In this document: positions 56,779 to 64,000 of the stretch, piece after piece
Layout of the letters: each line of letters starts with the position of its first letter
Position numbering within the stretch: position 1 is the stretch's first letter
From: Rikenellaceae bacterium
GTDB taxonomy: Bacteria; Bacteroidota; Bacteroidia; Bacteroidales; Rikenellaceae
Length of the DNA: 64,000 nt
Reading direction: 5' to 3'
Assembly (NCBI GenBank): GCA_015059925.1
Contig: SUZL01000008.1
Span: forward strand, 32,683 to 96,682
Made by a program: the position numbers and the translations under genes
Notes under the pieces: generated by a model
What the model was told of the DNA's origin: nothing
Database searches by the model: none
The model's input: the letters and a program-made list of their open reading frames with translations, nothing else

Positions 56779-58119
56779 TTATATTATCTCTTTGGTTAGT
56801 CGCAACACGCGCTCGGTCGAATCCTTGAGGCGGAAGCGGTCGTCGATACGTCGTCCCACCAGCCACGCTATCTCGCCCGCCGAGAGCAGCACGAACTGTC
56901 GGTTCTTCTCGGGTATCGATACCTTAGCATCGATCAGATAGTCGCTCACCTTCTTGCGGCCTGTCATACCGAACGGGATGAAGCTGTCGCCCTCGCTCCA
57001 GCGGCGCAGCTCGAGGGGGTATTGCAGCGCATCGGCATCGAGCAGAGCCACGTTATCGGGGACGTTGAACGAGGCGATGTTGTCGATGTAGCACTCCTCG
57101 AGGTATATCACCGAGTTGCCGCAGTAGGCGCGGCGCTGTCCCTGCACAACCGATACGCAGCAGGGATCCTCCTGCTCGATGGGAGCGATGAGGATGTTGC
57201 CGCGATCGACATAGGCGACGTGGCTGCGCGAGTAGAATCGCTTGCCCGAAGAGGCCGTTTGCAGAGCCTTGCACAATCCATCGGCCGTATCGCCCTTGAA
57301 GCCGAAGCGCGAGTTGAGAATCTCGTAGATCGCAAAGTCGCGCGAGGTGGTGTCGTGTATGCGGTCGGTGTGGAGCGTGTAGATTCCATCCTGCGAGGTG
57401 AGTGCCTCGACGCAGATGTTCTCGATGGCGTTGTCGATAAAGTGCTGGGCCGACATCAGTCGCTCGATGTTGCGGTGCATAATGAACGGAAAGCGCGGGT
57501 TGATTTCGCGGATGCGGGGCGTGAGTCCGAGGCGGATCTTGTTGCGCAGATACTTTGTCGATTTGTTCGACGAGTCCTCGCGGTAGGGGATGTGTCGCTG
57601 CATCGCATACTCCATAATCTGCTTGCGCGTGGCGAAGAGCAGCGGTCTTACGATCCGTCCCACCTGCTTGTGTATGCCCGTCAGGCCGCGCAGGCCTGTG
57701 CCACGCAGCAGGTTGATGAAGAAGGTCTCGATCGAGTCGTCGATGTGGTGCGCAACGGCGATTACCGTGTAGCCGTGCTGCTCGCACAGCTCGTTGAACC
57801 ACGCATAGCGCAGGCGGCGGGCCGCCATCTCCATCGACTCGCCCGTGAGCTCCATCTCGCCCGTGGTGTCGAAACGACGGTTGTGGCACTCGATGCCGTA
57901 CTTGCGGGCGTGCTCCTGCACGAGTATCTCGTCCTCGTCGCTCTCCTTTCCTCGCAGCCCGAAGTTGCAGTGCGCCACGCCCACCGTGTAGCCGCTATTG
58001 ACGCAGAGCGACATCAGCACCATCGAATCGACTCCGCCCGAGACGGTGAGCAGAATCTTATCCTGACGGGTGAACAGCTCGTGGCGAGCGACATATTCCT
58101 GAAACTTTTCTAACAGCAT
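56779..58119 (-). CDS. tilS: tRNA(Ile)-lysidine synthase
   Basis: A 446-residue PP-loop ATPase that converts C34 of the CAU-anticodon tRNA-Ile to lysidine, changing it from Met-like to AUA decoding. The PP-loop is SGGVDS at residues 27-32 in ILLTVSGGVDSMVL. GVAHCNFGLRGKESDEDE is near 50 and HHIDDSIETFFINLLRGTGLRGLTG near 125. The C-terminal substrate-binding domain ends with FRLKDSTERVLRL. It is essential in most bacteria. It starts 1 bp after murB. Confidence 0.95.
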   Translation of the reverse strand: MLLEKFQEYVARHELFTRQDKILLTVSGGVDSMVLMSLCVNSGYTVGVAHCNFGLRGKESDEDEILVQEHARKYGIECHNRRFDTTGEMELTGESMEMAARRLRYAWFNELCEQHGYTVIAVAHHIDDSIETFFINLLRGTGLRGLTGIHKQVGRIVRPLLFATRKQIMEYAMQRHIPYREDSSNKSTKYLRNKIRLGLTPRIREINPRFPFIMHRNIERLMSAQHFIDNAIENICVEALTSQDGIYTLHTDRIHDTTSRDFAIYEILNSRFGFKGDTADGLCKALQTASSGKRFYSRSHVAYVDRGNILIAPIEQEDPCCVSVVQGQRRAYCGNSVIYLEECYIDNIASFNVPDNVALLDADALQYPLELRRWSEGDSFIPFGMTGRKKVSDYLIDAKVSIPEKNRQFVLLSAGEIAWLVGRRIDDRFRLKDSTERVLRLTKEII

Positions 58120-58120
58120 T

Positions 58121-59137
58121 TTATAGTATGTTTACCTCGGCCTCGATGCCGATTCCGAACTTTTCCAGCACCCTCTGCTGCACATACTCGGCCAGCGCGA
58201 CGACCTCCTTGCCCGTCGCACTGCCGTGATTGACCAGCACCAGCGCCTGACGGTCGTGAACGCCCACGCACCCCGAGCGGTAGCCCTTCAGCCCCGCCTG
58301 ATCGATGAGCCAGCCTGCGGCGAGCTTCGACTTCGTAGGGTCGGCCGCGGGGTAGAGCGGCATATTCTCGTTTGCGGCCTTCAGCTGCTCGGCTATCGCC
58401 TTATCGACGATGGGGTTCTTGAAGAAACTGCCCGCATTGCCCTGAACGGCCGTGTTGGGGAGCTTGCTACGGCGGATTGCGCAGACCGCATCGCGGATGT
58501 TGCGCAGCGTAGCCTCGCCGCGACTCTCCACCTCGCGCTTTAGGTCGCCATAACCCAAGTTGGGCTGTGGCGTGCGCGATAGTTTGAACTCTACGGAGGT
58601 TATCACCACCCGCCCGCGCAGCTCGCCTTTGAAGATGCTGTCGCGGTAGGCGAAGTGGCACTCGGCGTTGAGGAGCGTGAGGTGTCGGCGCTGCTCCACA
58701 TCGAAGTAGTGAACGCGGTGGATAACGTCCTTTGCCTCGGCTCCGTAGGCTCCGATATTCTGTACGGGTGCGGCACCCACCGTGCCGGGTATGAGCGAGA
58801 GATTCTCCGCTCCCCACAGCTCGTGCTCGACACACCACTCCACGAAGCGATCCCAATCCGTGCCGGCCTCGGCCTCGACAAGAACGCTGCTTTCGCTGCA
58901 ATCGTCGATGATGCGAATCTGCTGCCCCGCGGGGTGCAGCAATGTGCCCTCGTAGCGACGGGTGAAGAGGATGTTGTTACCCCCTCCCAACACATACCAC
59001 TTCGCGGGTGCGTCTGCCTCGGCGAAGATCTCGTCGAGATCCTCCCTGCGGTCGAACTCTATGATTTGATCGGCCCGCTCCTCGACGTGAAAGCTGTTCA
59101 GGTCGCGGAGCGGATGATCGGTGAAAATTTTAATCAT
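58121..59137 (-). CDS. murB: UDP-N-acetylenolpyruvoylglucosamine reductase
   Basis: A 338-residue FAD enzyme that reduces the enolpyruvyl group to make UDP-MurNAc for peptidoglycan. The N-terminal HPLRDLNSFHVEERAD and VLGGGNNILFTRRYEG form the FAD site. The family motif SLIPGTVGAAPVQNIGAYGAE is near residue 115. The active-site Ser is in VQGNAGSFFKNP near 230. It is type I-like in length. It lies 8 bp after the tricorn-like gene, so it may depend on that gene's promoter. Confidence 0.97.
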   Translation of the reverse strand: MIKIFTDHPLRDLNSFHVEERADQIIEFDRREDLDEIFAEADAPAKWYVLGGGNNILFTRRYEGTLLHPAGQQIRIIDDCSESSVLVEAEAGTDWDRFVEWCVEHELWGAENLSLIPGTVGAAPVQNIGAYGAEAKDVIHRVHYFDVEQRRHLTLLNAECHFAYRDSIFKGELRGRVVITSVEFKLSRTPQPNLGYGDLKREVESRGEATLRNIRDAVCAIRRSKLPNTAVQGNAGSFFKNPIVDKAIAEQLKAANENMPLYPAADPTKSKLAAGWLIDQAGLKGYRSGCVGVHDRQALVLVNHGSATGKEVVALAEYVQQRVLEKFGIGIEAEVNIL

Positions 59138-59145
59138 TGCAAAAA

Positions 59146-62100
59146 TTATTTCTTCTCGGCATCGATCTGCTCAAGCAGAGTCTTTACGGCTGCCTCCAGC
59201 TGCTCGTCGCGGCCGGTGATAACCACCTCGGGCGAGTTGGCAACCTTCACGTCGGGCTCCAGCTGATCGTTCTCAAGATATGTGCCGTCGGCCTTGCGGT
59301 AACCGACAACGGGAATACCAAATACGAGTGAGGGATCCTGCAGACGCTCCCACGATACGCTGGTCATAGTTCCCGGTACGGGCATACCGACGATCTTGCC
59401 GATGCCTTTGTATTTATATACCCAAGGTGTTCCGTGAGCGTTCGAGTAGTTGGCCTCGCCCGTGATCATAATCGAAGCCTTGTTCCAGCGTCGTGAGGGC
59501 ATATCGCAAGCCTCCTTGCCGCGAACTACCTGCGTTAAGTACTTCTCGCCACTGAACAGAATCTCAATATCCTCGTGCATACGGCCACCGCCGTTGAAGC
59601 GGGTGTCGATTACGATACCCTCGCAGTGGTTGTACTTACCCAGAATGTCGGCATACATCGTGCGGAAGCTGCCATCGGCCATCGACTCGATGTGAACATA
59701 ACCCAGACGACCGCCCGAGAGACGCTCCACGTCGGCCGCACGCTGCTTAACCCAACGCTTGTAGAGAAGCTGCGTAAGGCGGCTCTGCGTGATGGGCAGG
59801 ATAACCTCCTCCCAGCGCTCCTTGGTCGAGGGACGATACACCGTAACGAGCGTGCGCTTGCCCTGACGGCGGTTAAGTGCGGGGTAGAAATCGGTGTTGC
59901 GGCCAATCTTCACGCCGTCGATCGACTCGATCACGTCGCCGGCCTTAACCTTCGACGAAGCCTTGTCGAACGGGCCACCTGCAACAACCTCCTCGACGAG
60001 CAGACCATCCACGTCGCTGTTGAGGTTGATCAAAAGGCCCAGATCGGCCGTCTGATCGTCGCTCGTGGTGGTGGGGTGGGTGTAGCGACCTCCCGTATGT
60101 GATACGTTCAGCTCGCCCAACCACTCGCTCAGCATCTCGGCGAAGTCGTAGTTGTTGTCGATGTGGGGCAGGAAACGCTGGTAGTTGTCGCGCATTGCAT
60201 CCCAATCGACGCCGTGCATATCCTTGTGGTAGAAGCGAGCCTTCTCCTGACGATATACGCGGTCGAACATATAGTCGCGCTCGGCCTTCGAGTCGAGCAT
60301 CATATCGGCACGAACCGTGATGGGGGTGGGGTTGCCCGCGCCACCCTTGAACTTCTTCATCTGGCCGCCCAAGAGGAACATATTCTCCATCTTCTTGTCC
60401 CACGCAAGCGAGCCACCGCCTACGCCACGCTGCGTAGCCTTGTTCTCGCGTGAGCGAAGATCCATCTCCCACATATCGTTGCGGCCCTCGTAAGAGATGA
60501 TGTAGTAGAGCTTGTCGCCCTCCTTGTTCAGGGCGTAGCTGCTCAGCGCACCCGAATTGGGAGTGAGGCGCACGATGCGATCCTCGATATTCTCCAGCTC
60601 GATGACGATGGGCTTCGCGGCGGGCTTCTCGGCCTTGTCGGCCTTCTTCTCGTCATCCTTGCCCTCCTTCTTATCGGCCTCGGCCTTCTTCTCAGCCTCC
60701 TCAGCCTTCTTCTTGGCCTCCTTGTAGATCTCGTACTCCTCCTTGCTCATCTGCGCAACCTCGTAAGCCTCGCGGTTCAGGTAGATGATCATCACGTCGT
60801 ACTCCGAGCCCCACGATGCGTGGCTGCGCATACCGTAGCGGTCGGTCGAGAAGAGCAGTGCATTGCCATCCAAAACCCACTCGGGCGACTCGTCGAAGTA
60901 ACCCGTATTGGTCAGGTTGTGAATCTTGCCACCCTCGGCGCTCACGATACCGATGTCAGAGTAGGGGTCGTGCTGGTTGCCCGTGTAGCTCACGGCGAAC
61001 CACTTGCCGTCGGGTGACCAGTGGTAATCCATCGAGCCGGTGGTCGAGTAGTGCTGCTCGCCGGTGGTGATCTGGCGCACCTTGCCCGAGGCCATATCCA
61101 TAACCATCAGTCGGTCGCGGTTCTCGACGAAGGCCAACTCCTTGCCGTCGGGCGAGAACTTGGGTGCCGTGCGGTCGATTCTGTCGCCCTTGAAGAGGGG
61201 TTTTTCGTCAATCAGCGTAGCGTTGGGGAAGTTAGGATCATCCTCGCGTGAGATTGATGCGAGGTAGATGTTCCAATATCCGTCGCGCTCCGATGCGTAG
61301 GCCAGAGTGCGGTTGTCGGCACCGAACGAGGGCGACGACTCCGACTCGGCGGTCTTGGTGATCTGCTTTGTTGTGGCGTAATCGACAGCCGTAACGAATA
61401 CCTCACCGCGCGAAATGAAGGCAATCTGCTTGCCGTCGGGCGAGAGGGTGCTGCCGCTGCCGCCACTGACGTTGAGCAGCTGCGACTTGTTGGTCGGTGA
61501 GTCGAGCGTGATATTTACCGCGAGCTTCTTGGCCTGCGAGCCTGCGGCCATAGTGTAGATCTCGCCGTTGTAGCCGAAACAGAGCATTCCGTTCGAGGCC
61601 ATCGAGAGGAAACGTACGGGGTGGGTGTTGAACTTTGTTACCTGCTTGGCATTCTTGCCGTCTGCATCCATCGACCATACGTTGTATGTTCCGCCGCGCT
61701 CGCTCAGAAAGTAGATGCTCTTCTCATCGGTCGAGAAGATCGGGTTGCGATCCTCGCCAGCCCAGTCGGTGAGCTGCGTATGCTTGTGCGACGAGGTGTC
61801 GTAGAGCCAGATGTCGCGTGTGATTGACGAGGTGTGGTGCTTGCGGAAATCATCCTCGCCACCCTTGCGATCCTGATACAGGAAGCGCTTGCCGTCGCGG
61901 CTGAAGTCAATCAGTTGCGCGGGTGTTGCCAGAACGCGCTCGGGGCGACCGCCCTCAACGCTCACGGCGTATAGCTCGCCCATCGAAGCCTTGGGGAAGA
62001 GAGCACTTGCGGCGGGATCGGAGATCGCGGCGCCGTAGTAGATCTTCTTGCCATCGTTCGAGAAGGCGTAGGGCTCCTCCTTCGAAGAGTGAGTGGTAAG

Positions 62101-62400
62101 GCGTGTAGGCTCGCCACCCGTTACGGGAACGGTGAAAATATCGAAGTTGCCGTAGCGGTCGCTGGCATAGGCCAGAGTCTTTGAGTCGGGCGACCATACG
62201 GGCAGGGTGTTGTGGCACTCGGTGGTGGTGAGGCGTGTGGCCTGACCTCCTGCGGTGGGTACAACGTAGATGCTACCCTGATATGTGAACGCAATCTTCT
62301 CACCGTCGGGCGAGATTGCGGGATAACGCATCCACAGCGGCTCGGCGTGGGCTGCGATTGCGGCGAAAAGGGCCGCCAAGAGGAGTGTAAAGTGTCTCAT
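59146..62400 (-). CDS. Tricorn-like S41 peptidase with beta-propeller and PDZ domains
   Basis: A 1,084-residue exported protein with a signal peptide (cut after AHA). Domain order is a TolB/WD40-like propeller with many SPDGKxxAF-type repeats (about residues 25-550) and a Lys/Glu/Ala-rich coiled segment (about 555-600). A second propeller-like part follows to about 700, then a helical domain with the HKDMHGVDWDAMRDNY motif (about 715-780), a PDZ domain (about 785-860) and an S41 peptidase core (about 900-1050) with GIVIDTRFNGGGRMHEDI. In tricorn the active Ser sits in a SDG-type motif; here the equivalent reads YSNAHG. It would degrade peptides in the periplasm. It has its own promoter. Confidence 0.88.
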   Translation of the reverse strand: MRHFTLLLAALFAAIAAHAEPLWMRYPAISPDGEKIAFTYQGSIYVVPTAGGQATRLTTTECHNTLPVWSPDSKTLAYASDRYGNFDIFTVPVTGGEPTRLTTHSSKEEPYAFSNDGKKIYYGAAISDPAASALFPKASMGELYAVSVEGGRPERVLATPAQLIDFSRDGKRFLYQDRKGGEDDFRKHHTSSITRDIWLYDTSSHKHTQLTDWAGEDRNPIFSTDEKSIYFLSERGGTYNVWSMDADGKNAKQVTKFNTHPVRFLSMASNGMLCFGYNGEIYTMAAGSQAKKLAVNITLDSPTNKSQLLNVSGGSGSTLSPDGKQIAFISRGEVFVTAVDYATTKQITKTAESESSPSFGADNRTLAYASERDGYWNIYLASISREDDPNFPNATLIDEKPLFKGDRIDRTAPKFSPDGKELAFVENRDRLMVMDMASGKVRQITTGEQHYSTTGSMDYHWSPDGKWFAVSYTGNQHDPYSDIGIVSAEGGKIHNLTNTGYFDESPEWVLDGNALLFSTDRYGMRSHASWGSEYDVMIIYLNREAYEVAQMSKEEYEIYKEAKKKAEEAEKKAEADKKEGKDDEKKADKAEKPAAKPIVIELENIEDRIVRLTPNSGALSSYALNKEGDKLYYIISYEGRNDMWEMDLRSRENKATQRGVGGGSLAWDKKMENMFLLGGQMKKFKGGAGNPTPITVRADMMLDSKAERDYMFDRVYRQEKARFYHKDMHGVDWDAMRDNYQRFLPHIDNNYDFAEMLSEWLGELNVSHTGGRYTHPTTTSDDQTADLGLLINLNSDVDGLLVEEVVAGGPFDKASSKVKAGDVIESIDGVKIGRNTDFYPALNRRQGKRTLVTVYRPSTKERWEEVILPITQSRLTQLLYKRWVKQRAADVERLSGGRLGYVHIESMADGSFRTMYADILGKYNHCEGIVIDTRFNGGGRMHEDIEILFSGEKYLTQVVRGKEACDMPSRRWNKASIMITGEANYSNAHGTPWVYKYKGIGKIVGMPVPGTMTSVSWERLQDPSLVFGIPVVGYRKADGTYLENDQLEPDVKVANSPEVVITGRDEQLEAAVKTLLEQIDAEKK

Positions 62401-62461
62401 ATTTGTGTGGTTTTGTATTAATTGCAGTTGTGTTTGGGCTAAAAAAAGTCGCTATATGCGA

Positions 62462-62469
62462 CAAAGTTA
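62462..62469 (-). promoter_or_regulatory. -7 element TAACTTTG, tricorn-like gene promoter
   Basis: Exact consensus on the minus strand, 61 bp upstream of the ATG. It may serve the whole run down to coaD. Confidence 0.7.
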
Positions 62470-62533
62470 GAAAATATCTCTGGAAAAATCTAACGAATGA
62501 AGGAAAATAATGATGGCGGCACTGGTGTTCAAT

Positions 62534-62552
62534 GACTTATGAGGACTTATGA
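62534..62552 (+). repeat. Direct repeat GACTTATGA x2, candidate integrase arm sites
   Basis: Copies at 62534-62542 and 62544-62552, separated by one G (10-bp period, about one helical turn). Tandem short repeats near the integrase gene are typical of arm-binding sites of tyrosine recombinases. No functional proof. Confidence 0.45.
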
Positions 62553-62710
62553 TGAAAGCCCCGCCGATGCAAAAGTGCAAGGAAATGAAAGGTAATGGGG
62601 GCGGACGGTTTTCAAATCATTACCCGATAACGAGGTGAGTTTATAGGTCGTTGGAGTTTATTTCTACTCTCTGCCATATTCTGCATAACAATGTACAACT
62701 CGCTGATAAC

Positions 62711-62718
62711 TAATTTTG
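62711..62718 (+). promoter_or_regulatory. -7 element TAATTTTG, integrase promoter
   Basis: Exact consensus, 21 bp upstream of the integrase ATG. Confidence 0.7.
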
Positions 62719-62739
62719 TAACCAAAAAAGAATTGGATT

Positions 62740-63963
62740 ATGCGAAGTACATTTAAGGTGCTGTTCTATGTGAACGGAAGCAAAGAGAAAAATGGTATTG
62801 TTCCTATTATGGGGCGAGTTACAATCAACGGTTCAGTGGCACAATTCAGTTGCAAACTGACTATCGCAAAAACGATGTGGGATGCCAAAGGCAATCGGGC
62901 AAAGGGTAAGAGCAAAGAATCGAGAGACATCAATTTAGCTTTGGATAATATCAAGGCTCAAATCATCAAGCATTATCAGCGCATCTCGGATAGAGAAGCC
63001 TATGTTACTGCCGAAATGGTACGCAATGCCTATCAAGGTATCGGGACAGAGTATGAAACATTGCTCGGAGCATTTGATAAAGACAACGATAGTTTCAAGA
63101 AGCGTATCGGCATTGACCGCGCTGCAAGTTCCTACAAGGTGCGTGTAAGGTCACGAAACCATTTGGCAGCATTCATCAAGAAATGCTACAAGCGTAGTGA
63201 TATTTCCATGCTTGAACTTACTCCCGATTTTATCAAGGAGTATGAAATTTATCTCTCTACTGATGCAGGACTACATAATGGCAGTGTGTGGTCGCATTGT
63301 ATGTGGCTGAAAACAATCGTGGCTAAAGCACATTACAACGGACTGACACCAAGAAATCCGTTTGCTCAGTATCGGGTTAATCAAAATATCAAGGAGCGTC
63401 AATACTTGACCGAAGATGAAATCAAGGCTGTAATGACACACGAATTTACAGATAAGAAGTTGGCTTATATCCGAGACTTGTTCGTATTTGCAAGTTTTAC
63501 AGCCTTGTCATTCGTGGATATTAAGGAACTGACTACCGATGATATTGTAGAAATAAACGGTGAGAAGTGGATTCTATCCAAGCGACACAAAACAAAGGTC
63601 AATTTCCAAGTGAAGCTATTGGATATTCCATTACAGATCATCAAGCGATATGAGAGATTTCAAGAGGACAAACTCGTATTCCCAAATCTCAACTATTGGA
63701 ATATCTGTAAACCGCTGAAAAAGATGATAAAAGAGTGCGGTATCTCAAAGGATATTTCCTTCCACTGCACTCGCCATGGGTTCGCGACATTGGCTCTCAG
63801 TAAGGGCGTTCCCATTGAGAGTGTAAGCCGAGTATTGGGGCATACGAACATTACCACGACACAGAAGTATGCCAAGATTACCACCGAGAAAATAGACAAG
63901 GATTTGACGATGTTCGGCAACAGACTTAATCAATCTTTTAGTGAAATTTCAATAGCAATGTAA
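62740..63963 (+). CDS. Tyrosine recombinase (integrase) of a Bacteroidota integrative element
   Basis: A 407-residue site-specific recombinase. An N-terminal arm-binding domain (about residues 1-100, starting FKVLFYVNGSKEKNG) is followed by a SAM-like core-binding domain (about 115-210) and the catalytic domain (about 220-395). Catalytic residues are Lys284 or Lys286 in KRHKTK, HxxR as His342 and Arg345 in FHCTRHGFA, His368 in LGHTN and the nucleophile Tyr377. The first canonical Arg is replaced by Ser257 in FTALSFVDIKEL, as known for the IntDOT-type family. Base composition is visibly richer in A+T than the neighbours, a sign of transfer. It would integrate and excise the element extending past the window. 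Confidence 0.93.
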   Translation: MRSTFKVLFYVNGSKEKNGIVPIMGRVTINGSVAQFSCKLTIAKTMWDAKGNRAKGKSKESRDINLALDNIKAQIIKHYQRISDREAYVTAEMVRNAYQGIGTEYETLLGAFDKDNDSFKKRIGIDRAASSYKVRVRSRNHLAAFIKKCYKRSDISMLELTPDFIKEYEIYLSTDAGLHNGSVWSHCMWLKTIVAKAHYNGLTPRNPFAQYRVNQNIKERQYLTEDEIKAVMTHEFTDKKLAYIRDLFVFASFTALSFVDIKELTTDDIVEINGEKWILSKRHKTKVNFQVKLLDIPLQIIKRYERFQEDKLVFPNLNYWNICKPLKKMIKECGISKDISFHCTRHGFATLALSKGVPIESVSRVLGHTNITTTQKYAKITTEKIDKDLTMFGNRLNQSFSEISIAM

Positions 63964-64000
63964 CTATGGAACGAGCAATTATAACAATCAGCGAAAATGG
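63964..64000 (+). CDS. Start of next element gene (partial)
   Basis: An ATG at 63966, 2 bp after the integrase stop, opens a frame reading MERAIITISENG before the window ends. It probably is the second gene of the element. Only 11 full codons are seen, so no function can be given. Confidence 0.45.

Larger units (their letters stand above)
62401..62739. other. Junction region between host chromosome and integrative element
   Basis: About 340 bp without an ORF. It contains the tricorn-like gene promoter (62462-62469), two direct repeats of GACTTATGA (62534 and 62544) and the integrase promoter (62711-62718). The host-element junction probably lies between about 62470 and 62700. It cannot be fixed because the other end of the element is outside the window. 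Confidence 0.5.

Noticed and set aside
57022..58113. 363-codon plus-strand ORF over tilS
   Set aside because: Antisense to an essential, clearly recognised gene; composition is that of a shadow frame.

Overview
This window is chromosomal DNA from a member of the Bacteroidales, most likely a gut Alistipes-like species (Rikenellaceae). Several signals point there. Promoters carry the phylum-typical -7 element TAnnTTTG and genes lack Shine-Dalgarno sites. Genes typical of the phylum include a TonB energy transducer, the bamD-rpoZ-coaBC-recN string, a DUF5020 outer-membrane protein, many carbohydrate-active lipoproteins and a GroESL pair. Codon use is strongly biased to GAG and GCC. The genus is an inference; no 16S rRNA gene is present.

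Layout. 1-7 kb: an RNA methyltransferase, pdxA behind a perfect palindrome, two related small membrane proteins, thrS-infC, then a LuxE-type acyl-protein synthetase paired with a CMP-sugar synthetase-like protein. 7-16 kb: rlmN-rsmG, a tonB gene, hflX-upp, and an operon of an LTA-synthase-type sulfatase with FecD/FecE but no binding protein. 16-26 kb: queA, a WbsX-type glycosidase-like lipoprotein with cyclophilin and a phosphodiester glycosidase-like protein, a threonine-dehydrogenase-type SDR, DUF5020 with a purine permease, and a TonB-dependent receptor. 26-33.4 kb: a glycan operon of two tandem GH2 enzymes, galM, galK and a sialate O-acetylesterase. 33.8-41.7 kb: bamD-rpoZ-coaBC-recN, a GH88 enzyme, then tatA-WaaP kinase-phosphoesterase-outer-membrane protein. 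41.7-48.7 kb: ThuA, groES-groEL, a heparinase-like protein with an acyltransferase, tRNA-His and a rhodanese lipoprotein. 48.7-62.4 kb: mostly minus strand, with gcvT, a GNAT protein, ruvC, a TlpA-like thioredoxin, lpxD, and a likely operon running tricorn-like protease, murB, tilS, holA, degenerate aminotransferase and coaD. 62.5 kb to the end: the left edge of an integrative element with a tyrosine recombinase and lower G+C.

Structure beyond the genes: a family of roughly 115-bp palindromic intergenic repeats sits between stop codons and terminators (7.0, 25.7 and 33.4 kb, with fragments at 0.7, 11.7 and 21.0 kb). There is a 58-nt hairpin beside tRNA-His, palindromes in the groES leader, and a palindrome abutting the pdxA promoter. 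I saw no CRISPR array, complete insertion sequence or classic defence system. The integrative element is the only clearly accessory region, and nearly all of it lies outside the window.
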